Positions 38,646-45,937 of a stretch of 64,000 bases of DNA are shown piece after piece. The stretch is from Bifidobacterium thermophilum (GTDB taxonomy: Bacteria; Actinomycetota; Actinomycetes; Actinomycetales; Bifidobacteriaceae): positions 496,001-560,000 of the forward strand of contig JGZV01000001.1 in NCBI GenBank assembly GCA_000741495.1, in the 5' to 3' direction. Within the stretch, counting starts at the first letter, position 1. Each line of letters begins with the position of its first letter. Under the pieces are notes generated by a model, which was not told the origin of the DNA, did no database searches, and saw nothing but the letters and a program-made list of their open reading frames with translations. Both the position numbers and the translations under genes were made by a program.

Positions 38646-39265
38646 TCACTTTCCTACCGCTTTGCGGTATTCCTGATAGCCCTGATTGTGCGCGAGCGCC
38701 GCATCGACATCAGCATTCCCCTGTGCGGCAAGCCATGCGTACAGGTCATCGTACAGCGTGGGGTTCATCGCAAGGAACGGCAACAGTTGGGCGTGTCGCG
38801 CAATCTGGAACTGATCAGTGTAGTCGGTGGTGGTTTTCGCTTGCGCCGCAGTGAAACCGCCGACTTCGATCTGTGGTTCTTTATGGTCGAAATCGCCGCG
38901 GGAAACACGGTCGAACACCGAGCCGGGTTCGAACACCGGCTTGAACGGGGTCTGCTGGGGTTGGGCGGATTGCTGGGATTGCAGGGATTGCTGGGCGTCC
39001 GAGCCTGAACGGCGGGGGTTGAGCCGGCGGCTGCCGTCTGGGTCGCCGAGGCCGGATCGGAGCTCACCGGGCGGGCGAAACGGCTGTAATCCTGGCCATT
39101 TGGCAACTGATCAGGCTGAACGATGACGGGATTGGATTGTGGGGCAGGCTGCACCGGCTGGGCCGGCTGGGCAGTGCGGCCGGATTGCGGCATGGCACCG
39201 AACAAGTCGTGAACCGACACGACGGAATCGTCGCGGTGTGCGGGTTCGCTCGGCTTGACGGGGGG
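38646..39265 (-). pseudogene. Displaced 3' part of the FHA gene (linker plus LRV-like domain)
   Basis: The FHA frame ends at 39111, but coherent protein sequence continues in the -1-shifted frame ([18 protein letters not shown]) from a G6 tract at 39260-39265, and then returns to the original frame at a G5 tract at 39014-39018. It runs on as QTPFKPVFEPGSVFDRVSRG to a stop at 38646. The last ~70 residues (LLPFLAMNPTLYDDLYAWLA, then DVDAALAHN) match an LRV-type repeat domain. Removing one G from the first tract and adding one to the second restores a continuous ~662-codon gene. Confidence 0.7.
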
Positions 39266-40634
39266 TGACGGGCTCTGCCGACGCATCGGATGGCGCGGAA
39301 TCAGCGGATGGTGCAGGGTGCTGCACCGGCAGCACGGGCTGCGGTGATTGAGCCGGTTCAGCAGCCTGTGCGGGCTGGGTTGGCTGCACAGGCTGTGCCG
39401 GTTGGACAGACTGTGCTGGTTGGACAGGCCGTGCTGGTTGGACAGGCTGCTCGGGCTGGACAGGCTGAGCGTCCGCAGCCGACTGGACCGGCTGGGCATT
39501 CCTGGCGCGCAACTGCTCCTGACGCTCGGTTTCCTCACGCTGGGCGCGCTCCTGACGCTGGAGCTCGGCCTCCTGCTCACGCTTGAGCTGCTGCTCACGC
39601 AACTGTTCCAGCTCCTTGCTGTGCTCTTCGGCATCGGCGAACAAGTCACGTGGACCGGTCTCAACCGGCGTCCCCGGCTGGACAACCAGCGGAAGCTCCT
39701 GAATCGGATGCTCTTGGGCGAATTGACGCTGCTGGGTTGCCGTCACCACGGCATCAGGCAGCACGGCCGCAGCAAACGGTTGCGGCCGCATCTCAACGGC
39801 GGGTTCAACAGTCGCAGTTGGTTGGGCAGGCTCGACAGTCTGGGTAGGCTGGGCTGACGCGGCTTGCTGAACGACCGGCTGCATCGGTGTCGCCGGCTGC
39901 GTAGGCTGAGCGCTCGCCGGCTGCGTAGTCGTATGCTGGGCTACAGGGACAGTATCCTGCGGTTCCGCTGGAGTACGAGTATGCGTATCTGACGGCTGGG
40001 CTTGCTGATCAGGCTGGGATCCCTCACCGGCCGGCTGCGGCTCGTCCGCCGCCGGTTCCGTTCCCGCGAGCCGCGGTACCTGCAAGGACGCATCACGCAG
40101 CTGGCGAAGACGATCAGCCACATTCTGCGAGCTGAACATTGCCGTCGGCTCGCCCGCACGCAAGTTCAGAATATCGTCAACGGACATGTCAGCCGGATCA
40201 GGCTCCTGCTTGGCACCATCACGCGCGTACGCGAACAGGTCGGTCACTTCCGGTTCGGTATGCTCCAGCGCTTCAACGCGAATGAAATCAACGGGTACGT
40301 CGCCGAATTGCAGACGAATCGGCGAATACGGGAGCTGAAAATCGACTTCGGCTTGCAGACGCGTCAACTCGCCGTTCTCGTGAACCATATATGAGCCGTT
40401 CGTGGAATTGAGGTCGCGAATGTCGGCCGTGCCGTCATCGTGTACGGTAAGCAGGGCGTGGCGCTTCGACATGGAACGCCCTTCATCAACGATTTCAAAA
40501 CGACGATGACCATCATCGGCGAGCGGGCGAAGGGGTTTGCGCCCGATTTCCAGGCTTTCTCCCGGCTTGATATCCATCTGCTCGGCGCCATTGACCTTGA
40601 TGATCCACTGCTGCCCGGATCGCTGCTCCGTCAC
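39111..40634 (-). CDS. FHA-domain protein with Pro/Gln-rich linker (truncated by frameshift)
   Basis: Phosphothreonine-binding adaptor. The FHA domain occupies ~24-90: [24 protein letters not shown], and [11 protein letters not shown] contain the key Gly-Arg, Ser-x-x-His and Asn-Gly residues. A ~350-residue linker rich in Gln, Pro and Ala follows, with QPxQP-type repeats and a short charged coiled coil (~345-385). As sequenced, the frame ends after an atypical Arg-rich tail, because a G6 tract at 39260-39265 throws it out of frame. FHA proteins usually read Ser/Thr kinase signalling, often at septation or secretion sites. It is the first gene of the operon with the degenerate helicase. Confidence 0.8.
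   Translation of the reverse strand: MTEQRSGQQWIIKVNGAEQMDIKPGESLEIGRKPLRPLADDGHRRFEIVDEGRSMSKRHALLTVHDDGTADIRDLNSTNGSYMVHENGELTRLQAEVDFQLPYSPIRLQFGDVPVDFIRVEALEHTEPEVTDLFAYARDGAKQEPDPADMSVDDILNLRAGEPTAMFSSQNVADRLRQLRDASLQVPRLAGTEPAADEPQPAGEGSQPDQQAQPSDTHTRTPAEPQDTVPVAQHTTTQPASAQPTQPATPMQPVVQQAASAQPTQTVEPAQPTATVEPAVEMRPQPFAAAVLPDAVVTATQQRQFAQEHPIQELPLVVQPGTPVETGPRDLFADAEEHSKELEQLREQQLKREQEAELQRQERAQREETERQEQLRARNAQPVQSAADAQPVQPEQPVQPARPVQPAQSVQPAQPVQPTQPAQAAEPAQSPQPVLPVQHPAPSADSAPSDASAEPVTPRQAERTRTPRRFRRVGSRLVRCHAAIRPHCPAGPAGAACPTIQSRHRSA
39355..39480. repeat. Tandem-like repeats encoding QPVQPAQ units
   Basis: Imperfect units built on ggttggacaggc and ggctggacaggctg recur across this stretch, encoding the Pro-Val-Gln-Pro-Ala repeats of the FHA protein linker. 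Such repeats are prone to length change. Confidence 0.7.
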
Positions 40635-40884
40635 CTTGCGGCCTTCCTTTCGCCTTATACGCGCATGTGCACACTATCTGCCATTGTGCCATGCCTCCAC
40701 TATTTTCGCTCAATTCCCCGCATGTATTGACAAGTCCCACGCAATAGGCGAACACGCAACGCGCCGGTGAGGCCAGCCGCCGCCAGCGGCGGCAGAAGCA
40801 GAATAACGACACTCACGCTCATCTCAGCGTCGGCAGAAACAGAATGATGGTCGTTCAATGATGTGGCGGGATGACTGGTGAGAA
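40635..40884. other. Intergenic region upstream of the FHA operon
   Basis: Contains no supported gene. An 8-bp-arm palindrome GCCGCCGC-CA-GCGGCGGC lies at 40776-40793, and a 21-nt imperfect direct repeat (CAGCGKCGGCAGAARCAGAAT) starts at 40784 and 40825. The FHA operon promoter should be here; none was convincingly identified. Confidence 0.5.
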
Positions 40885-40928
40885 AACAAACGACCCCGAC
40901 CGCCCACGCGGGGACAATCGGGGTCGTT
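40885..40928 (-). terminator. Intrinsic terminator of rplJ-rplL
   Basis: AACGACCCCGA (40889-40899) and TCGGGGTCGTT (40918-40928) form an 11-bp stem, followed by UUUGUUUU on the minus strand. Confidence 0.92.
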
Positions 40929-40976
40929 ACGCTTAAAAAAAACTCAAGCGAAATGGTGCGGCTCAAGCCGCGGTCA

Positions 40977-41360
40977 TTACTTGAGCTCGACGGTGGCGCC
41001 AGCCTCTTCGAGCTGCTTCTTGGCCTTCTCGGCGTCTTCCTTCTTGGCCTTCTCGAGAACCGGCTTCGGAGCCTCGTCCACGAGCTTCTTGGCGTCAGCC
41101 AGGCCGAGGTTGGTGATGGCCTTGACAGCCTTGATGACCTGGATCTTCTTGTCGCCGGCGGAGGTCAGGACGACGTCGAACTCGGTCTTCTCTTCCTCAG
41201 CGGAATCGCCAGCAGCCGGAGCGGCGGCAACGACGGCGGCGGCCGGAGCGGCAGCCTTGACGTCGAACTCATCCTCGAAGGCCTTCACGAACTCGGAGAG
41301 CTCGACGAGGGTCATTTCCTTGAACGCATCCAGGAGCTCTTCATTGCTGAGCTTAGCCAT
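40977..41360 (-). CDS. rplL: 50S ribosomal protein L7/L12
   Basis: 127-residue stalk protein that recruits translational GTPases. The N-terminal dimerisation helix ([21 protein letters not shown]), Ala-rich hinge and C-terminal domain ([29 protein letters not shown]) are standard. It follows rplJ by 111 nt. High expression is expected. Confidence 0.97.
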   Translation of the reverse strand: MAKLSNEELLDAFKEMTLVELSEFVKAFEDEFDVKAAAPAAAVVAAAPAAGDSAEEEKTEFDVVLTSAGDKKIQVIKAVKAITNLGLADAKKLVDEAPKPVLEKAKKEDAEKAKKQLEEAGATVELK

Positions 41361-41471
41361 AATGGCTTCCTTTCAATCATGCAACGGGTTGGTTTTGGGT
41401 TGGTGTCCCGTAGCCTACATCTTTTCTTATTGGTGAGATACCGATATCGTGACGGGCGGACCCGCGCGAGA

Positions 41472-41993
41472 TCAGGCAGCCTTTTCCTGCTTCTCGCGCA
41501 GAGCGTCGATGGTGCGCACGGCCTTGGTCGGCAGTGCGGTGAACAGGTACGCAGCCTTGGACATGGTGCCCTTGATTGCGCCGGCCATCTCGGAAAGCAG
41601 TTCCGGACGAGACTTGAGGTCTGCCAGCTGCTTTGCGCCCTCGGCGTCGTACACGGTTCCGTCGTAGAAACCGCCCTTGACGATAAGGGCCTTGTTCTTC
41701 TTGGCGAAGTCACGGAGGATCTTCGCACCGGCAATGGCGTCGCCATTCACGAAGGTGATGGCGGTCGGGCCGGCGAGCAGCTCATCGAGCCCCTCGATAC
41801 CGGCTTCCTTTGCGGCGATGCGAGCCAGCGTGTTCTTAGCCACAGCGTAGGAAGTATCGCGGCCTAGCTTTTCGCGCAGCTCAGAGATCTGCGGAACGGT
41901 AAGCCCGCGGTACTCGGTCAGGTAAATCGCGTCGGCGTTACGGAACTTGTCCGTAAGCTCGGCGACCACCGCTTCCTTTTCGGGCCTCTTCAT
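41472..41993 (-). CDS. rplJ: 50S ribosomal protein L10
   Basis: 173-residue base of the ribosomal stalk. MKRPEKEAVVAELTDKFRNA, YRGLTVPQISELREKLG and FVNGDAIAGAKILRDFAKK are typical. The frame is open upstream, but this is through the untranslated leader; the ATG at 41993 with AGGAAGGA upstream is the real start. It is presumably regulated by L10(L12)4 binding to its leader. Confidence 0.97.
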   Translation of the reverse strand: MKRPEKEAVVAELTDKFRNADAIYLTEYRGLTVPQISELREKLGRDTSYAVAKNTLARIAAKEAGIEGLDELLAGPTAITFVNGDAIAGAKILRDFAKKNKALIVKGGFYDGTVYDAEGAKQLADLKSRPELLSEMAGAIKGTMSKAAYLFTALPTKAVRTIDALREKQEKAA

Positions 41994-42175
41994 GGCGTTC
42001 CTTCCTAAGTCAACCGTTGACGTTCGGAACCAGCCCACCAAACCGGGCAATAAAAAAAACCCTGCACGCAGGCAGAGCACACACGTCGCCGAAGCGGCTT
42101 TCTGTTCAACCTGCGATGGCTTGGCGAACCAATTTCGGCGGCCTTGCGGCCACACCAACGGTCTGTGGTTTACAA
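41994..42175 (-). ncRNA. L10 (rplJ) mRNA leader
   Basis: The ~180-nt leader between a TATGCT -10 hexamer (42182-42187) and rplJ contains the conserved ACAGACCGTTGG and AGCCATCGCAGGTTGAACAG elements of ribosomal L10 leaders, which bind the L10-L12 complex. A short CCTG-CGTG-CAGG hairpin followed by eight U residues (42050-42070) lies downstream and could act as an attenuator. Confidence 0.75.
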
Positions 42176-42277
42176 GCGGATAGCATACGCGACGACGCGG
42201 ACTTGCTGGCTACCGGCGTGTCGTGCCGTCTTGGACCCAGGAAAACCGGCATAACCCACTTCCCGCTTCACGCTCGA

Positions 42278-42997
42278 CTACCGGCCATATTGTCTAAGCT
42301 TCTTGTCAAGAATCGCAAGGATGATGCCCCCGTATTCCGGCCACTGAGGCGACATCAGAATACGCTGTTTCTCCTTTTCGAGCTCGTTCCGGGTCTTTGC
42401 CGATCCGCCATGGCACCGAGCGAGAAGCCTTTGCAAATACTCACTGATGTAGCTCTTCCTGTTGGCGACGAGCCGCCGCTCATTCAGATTCAACACCGCG
42501 ATATCCGCCTCGGCATCATCATCGCCATCGGCACCACACATATACCCAGACGCTTGACGATAGGAAATCCTCCGCCTGCATTCTTCTTCCGCCGGGTCGA
42601 CGTGCAACTCGATATTCTTCCGCTTCTTGTCGCAACATTGCTCGCCATCACCGGTAGCACCGTCACAGCATGCGAACATATTGCGGTAATCAATCGACAG
42701 CCTGTCATCTTCCTTGGCAGCCTGCGGATCATGTTTTCCCCGTTCGCTATGGCGAGGATGCCAATGCTCGATATGCGCCCGGGAGCCGCTTCCGCTTCCC
42801 CTGGAGTGGATTCTACGCTCGCAATATACGCACAACCTGTGCTGTTTCTCGGTCAAATCCTCAAGTAGAGGCGGCTTGATTTCAGGCGGCAAGTGGTCAT
42901 AGTCCTGCGGAGTGTCAGGCGTCACCTTCATTATTCCGACGGCCTCCACGTATGCGTTTGGCGCCCCGCCCGTTTTATCCACATACAGCATAATCAT
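42278..42997 (-). CDS. ptuB: PtuB-like HNH endonuclease (TIGR02646-type), Septu-like system
   Basis: 239-residue predicted nuclease. The zinc/HNH elements occur in the order expected for TIGR02646/PtuB: CVYCERRI, AHIEHWHPR (the catalytic His region), NMFACCDG and CCDKKR. It overlaps the ATPase gene by 4 nt (ATGA), so the two are made together. PtuA-PtuB pairs are anti-phage modules found alone (Septu) or as effectors of retron Ec78-type systems; no reverse transcriptase or msr-msd is seen here, so this is the stand-alone form. It sits between rplJ and the pilus operon, an accessory insertion. Confidence 0.75.
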   Translation of the reverse strand: MIMLYVDKTGGAPNAYVEAVGIMKVTPDTPQDYDHLPPEIKPPLLEDLTEKQHRLCVYCERRIHSRGSGSGSRAHIEHWHPRHSERGKHDPQAAKEDDRLSIDYRNMFACCDGATGDGEQCCDKKRKNIELHVDPAEEECRRRISYRQASGYMCGADGDDDAEADIAVLNLNERRLVANRKSYISEYLQRLLARCHGGSAKTRNELEKEKQRILMSPQWPEYGGIILAILDKKLRQYGR

Positions 42998-44331
42998 TCG
43001 CCGCCCAGTGTCATGAAGTCATACGCGGCACGTTCCCGAGCCAGTTCAGCGTCATCCGGGCCAATCAGGGATTCAAGTTCATCCAACAGCGTCTTGGCCT
43101 GACCATATGCCGAATCGTCAAGCGCTTGCTCCAACCGCTTGAACATGTTCCTGACCTCGCCGGGACGGTCGTGGGCGCCCATGACATGGGTGAGGACGTC
43201 GTTCGAGCTGCTGCCTGCCACATGCCCCTGATATGGCCGCCCACCTGTCTCGTCGATGATACGCAGGCAGGATGAGTCCTTCACCGAGGAAAGTACCAGA
43301 GGCGCATGGCTCGTGACTATGAACTGTACTTTCGGGAAGGTTTCCGTCAGCACTTCAAGAATGTGTTCTTGCCATTTCGGGTGCAGGTGAAGATCGACCT
43401 CGTCGATGAGCACGACACCGGGGGTGCGGGACACCACTTGCTCACCCAACGCCGGATTCAGCATCGCCATGCGGAAGGCGATATCGCCGACCATGCTCAT
43501 GACACTACGGTAGCCATCGCTCAACATGCCGATCGGCAACTCGGTGACACCGTCATTATGACGGTAGGTCACGATGATCTGCCCTAGGTCAACCGAATAC
43601 TCGACATCGATCGCTTCCGCGTCTTCGTCCTGCAAGTGGGCGACACAGCTTGCCATCGCCTTACGGACCGCAATATACAGCGGACTTTCCTTTTTGCGGG
43701 CCGCACTTTGCAACGCCATACGCATGAACCAGTACCTCATGAGGTTGTCATTCGTGTATGCGTCCAGGCAGTCGATATACCCGTTCAGTCTTGATACGCC
43801 GCCACTGAAATCACGGTCGTACACGTACGCGCTGGTTTTCTTGTGCGTCCAGACGCGCCCGGTCCCGTAATATCCGAGCATCGGCAGAATCAGGCTCTCA
43901 TCATGCGATTGGACGCGTTGCTGGCATTCATCCGCATACGCGTTGATTTCCTTGCAATCGCCTTTGCCTGCGTGCCCTGTTGAAAGGATTTGCCTCGCCC
44001 ACATCATCTCGGGCGCCCCGCCGTGCGGCAAGTCGTCACGATAGCCATAGGCAGTGACGCGGACGGGATATTGCCGCTCAGTCTGGACCTGATCGCCTTG
44101 CAGGAAAGATACTCTGCGGACATCGGTGTCCTTGTTGAACTTGCGTGAATGGTTCTTACCTTTGGAGTCCGGCAACCTGATGAGGAACGCCCCGAGAGCG
44201 ATGGCCGCGGCGTCGAGAATCGCCGATTTGCCTGCACCGTTATTGCCGATGAGTACGGTCATGCTGGGGTCAAAAGCGATGTGGGCATCTTCGAAGGACC
44301 GAAAGTTCTGTAGTTCAAGCGAGCTTAGCAT
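42994..44331 (-). CDS. ptuA: PtuA-like AAA/ABC-type ATPase, Septu-like system
   Basis: 445-residue RecF/OLD-like ATPase. LELQNFRSFEDAHIAFDP and Walker A LIGNNGAGKSA (29-36) open the protein, LSDGYRSVMSMVGDI is the ABC-signature region, VVLIDEVDLHLHPKWQ is Walker B, and FIVTSHAPLVLSSV the H-loop. This architecture, paired with a TIGR02646 HNH protein, is that of Septu PtuA. The ATG at 44331 follows AAGGAG by 5 nt. It is inferred to sense infection and license the HNH nuclease. Confidence 0.75.
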   Translation of the reverse strand: MLSSLELQNFRSFEDAHIAFDPSMTVLIGNNGAGKSAILDAAAIALGAFLIRLPDSKGKNHSRKFNKDTDVRRVSFLQGDQVQTERQYPVRVTAYGYRDDLPHGGAPEMMWARQILSTGHAGKGDCKEINAYADECQQRVQSHDESLILPMLGYYGTGRVWTHKKTSAYVYDRDFSGGVSRLNGYIDCLDAYTNDNLMRYWFMRMALQSAARKKESPLYIAVRKAMASCVAHLQDEDAEAIDVEYSVDLGQIIVTYRHNDGVTELPIGMLSDGYRSVMSMVGDIAFRMAMLNPALGEQVVSRTPGVVLIDEVDLHLHPKWQEHILEVLTETFPKVQFIVTSHAPLVLSSVKDSSCLRIIDETGGRPYQGHVAGSSSNDVLTHVMGAHDRPGEVRNMFKRLEQALDDSAYGQAKTLLDELESLIGPDDAELARERAAYDFMTLGGE

Positions 44332-44486
44332 GCCATCTCCTTGTGACAGATACCGAGGTCTTGCGTCGCCTCATGGTCCGAACCGTATGCCGCCGGCATT
44401 ACCTGAACACAACGTGCTGGCATACCACTCGAACGGGAAAGGCCGGTGTTATGGATAATGCTACTATGAACCGCCTCCGCGCCCAA

Positions 44487-44508
44487 CCGGCGTCCGATGG
44501 GACGCCGG
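44487..44508 (-). terminator. Terminator hairpin of the pilus operon
   Basis: CCGGCGTCC-GATG-GGACGCCGG, a 9-bp perfect stem 10 nt past the sortase stop. Confidence 0.75.
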
Positions 44509-44517
44509 CGTGTCGGG

Positions 44518-45651
44518 TCAGTAGCCGTGACGGTTGGTGGTGTGTTGGATGGGCATCCAGCGGTTGTTGCGGTGCAGTACCGTCCAGCCGATGAGGGTGA
44601 TGGCGACAGCGGCGGCGGTGATGATGACGCCGAGCAGGCGGGAGTCACCGCGGGCGTCCTGCGGGTAGGGGGCTGGCACGGGCATGCGCACGCGGTGGCC
44701 CGACACCAGCAGACGATGCGTGTTGACGCCGTACGGTGTGCAGGTCATGAGCGTAACCCGGTCCTCGCCGGGCCGGATGCGCAGATACCGGTCGCCTTCG
44801 GTCGGCAGGATCACGGTGATTGAGTCCACCTGGTAGGCGAGCGTCTCCCCCATGACCTTGATGTAGAAGTCGTCGCCTTGTTTGAGTTCGTCGATGCGGG
44901 TGAACATGAGGGCGCTGACCATGCCGCGATGTCCGGTGAGCACGGCATGCGTGTTCTTGCCGCCGACCGGCAGCGACGTACCGTATAGGTGGCCGGACCC
45001 GCGGTTCAGGGAGTTCGCGCTCGTGCCATGGTAGATGGGCAGGTTCACGGAGATTTTCGGGATGACGATCGAGCCCATGATGCCGTCGTTGGACGCGTTG
45101 AGCAGGCTCATGTACGTGGCGTCCTGCGCTGACATGGAATCGTTGTCGTCGTTGGTGGTGGAGCGGCCGGAGTCGGTGGTGAACGGATCCTGCGCCTCGC
45201 CGATGGTCGGCTGGCCCTCGGCGGCGAGCTTCCTGTTGTAAGCACGAGCCGCGGCAAGCGCTTCCTTGGCTTGCGGGTATGGCCAGCCATTCACGTTCTT
45301 GTCGACTTGCGCGGCGAGCTGGGCCTGATGCTGGTGGTCGATGAATTGCAGCGCATACGGGTAGCCGATGATGGAGACGCCGACGATGGCGCAGATGATG
45401 GCGATGGCGGTGAATATGCGCGCCTGCAGGCGTGCCGAGCGGGCCTGGCGCATGCGTTCGGCGTGGTCGGGCGCGAACAGTTCGGGCATGGTGCCCGGGT
45501 TGGGGACGAATGCCGTGGCACCGGGTGATGCCGTGCCGGATGGCGTGGTCTCGGTTGGCGTGTCGCCTGCGGTGGATGGTGTGTCTGGGCGGCTGACGCT
45601 GCTGGCGTCTTGCTGATCCGTGGTGTGCCCGCGGTGTTGGTTGTGTCGCAT
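44518..45651 (-). CDS. srtC: Class C (pilus-polymerising) sortase
   Basis: Membrane transpeptidase that links pilin subunits. A Pro/Thr-rich N-terminal region precedes a membrane helix (FTAIAIICAIVGVSIIGYPYA), then the sortase barrel with H241 (LTGHRGM), C304 (TLMTCTPYG) and R313 (THRLLVSG), and a second C-terminal helix (LLGVIITAAAVAITLIGWTV), which is typical of class C enzymes. It is the third gene of the pilus operon, behind a strong hairpin after fimA that may limit its expression. Confidence 0.93.
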   Translation of the reverse strand: MRHNQHRGHTTDQQDASSVSRPDTPSTAGDTPTETTPSGTASPGATAFVPNPGTMPELFAPDHAERMRQARSARLQARIFTAIAIICAIVGVSIIGYPYALQFIDHQHQAQLAAQVDKNVNGWPYPQAKEALAAARAYNRKLAAEGQPTIGEAQDPFTTDSGRSTTNDDNDSMSAQDATYMSLLNASNDGIMGSIVIPKISVNLPIYHGTSANSLNRGSGHLYGTSLPVGGKNTHAVLTGHRGMVSALMFTRIDELKQGDDFYIKVMGETLAYQVDSITVILPTEGDRYLRIRPGEDRVTLMTCTPYGVNTHRLLVSGHRVRMPVPAPYPQDARGDSRLLGVIITAAAVAITLIGWTVLHRNNRWMPIQHTTNRHGY

Positions 45652-45780
45652 TGCCGCTCCTTCCGCTACAACCTTACCGTATGGTGGCGGCGAGGCTCAT
45701 CACGCGCGAGACTTTATGCGCCATATGCAAACAAGCCTCCACCATCTGGCTGCGCCAGGATCGCGCCAATATGGGGTGAC

Positions 45781-45814
45781 GGCAAACTACGGAGAATGGC
45801 AAACTACGGAGAAT
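45781..45814. repeat. Tandem duplication of 17 bp in the fimA-srtC spacer
   Basis: GGCAAACTACGGAGAAT occurs twice in perfect tandem (45781-45797 and 45798-45814), immediately next to the fimA hairpin. Confidence 0.9.
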
Positions 45815-45818
45815 GCGT

Positions 45819-45872
45819 GGAGCCCTGTGGCCGGGGGATGCGGGGGTTCCGTATCCGGGGCCACAGGGCTCC
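45819..45872 (-). terminator. Strong hairpin between fimA and srtC
   Basis: Perfect 14-bp arms (GGAGCCCTGTGGCC at 45819-45832 and its complement at 45859-45872) around a G-rich 26-nt loop, ~65 nt past the fimA stop. It probably terminates or stabilises the abundant major pilin transcript, with read-through to srtC. Confidence 0.8.
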
Positions 45873-45937
45873 AGGGGGCGCGGTATGGCGCGGGGGCGCT
45901 ACATGGGCGCCGGGCGCGCCGCTACCACGTCATACGC

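Noticed and set aside
38765-39685. Separate 306-codon gene antisense to pilin-like regions, overlapping the FHA gene
   Set aside because: Its credible portion (39014-39262) is the displaced middle of the FHA gene; the rest is a shadow frame.
42278-44331. Retron of the Ec78 type
   Set aside because: The ATPase/HNH pair fits its effectors, but no reverse transcriptase or msr-msd-like RNA is present on either side.
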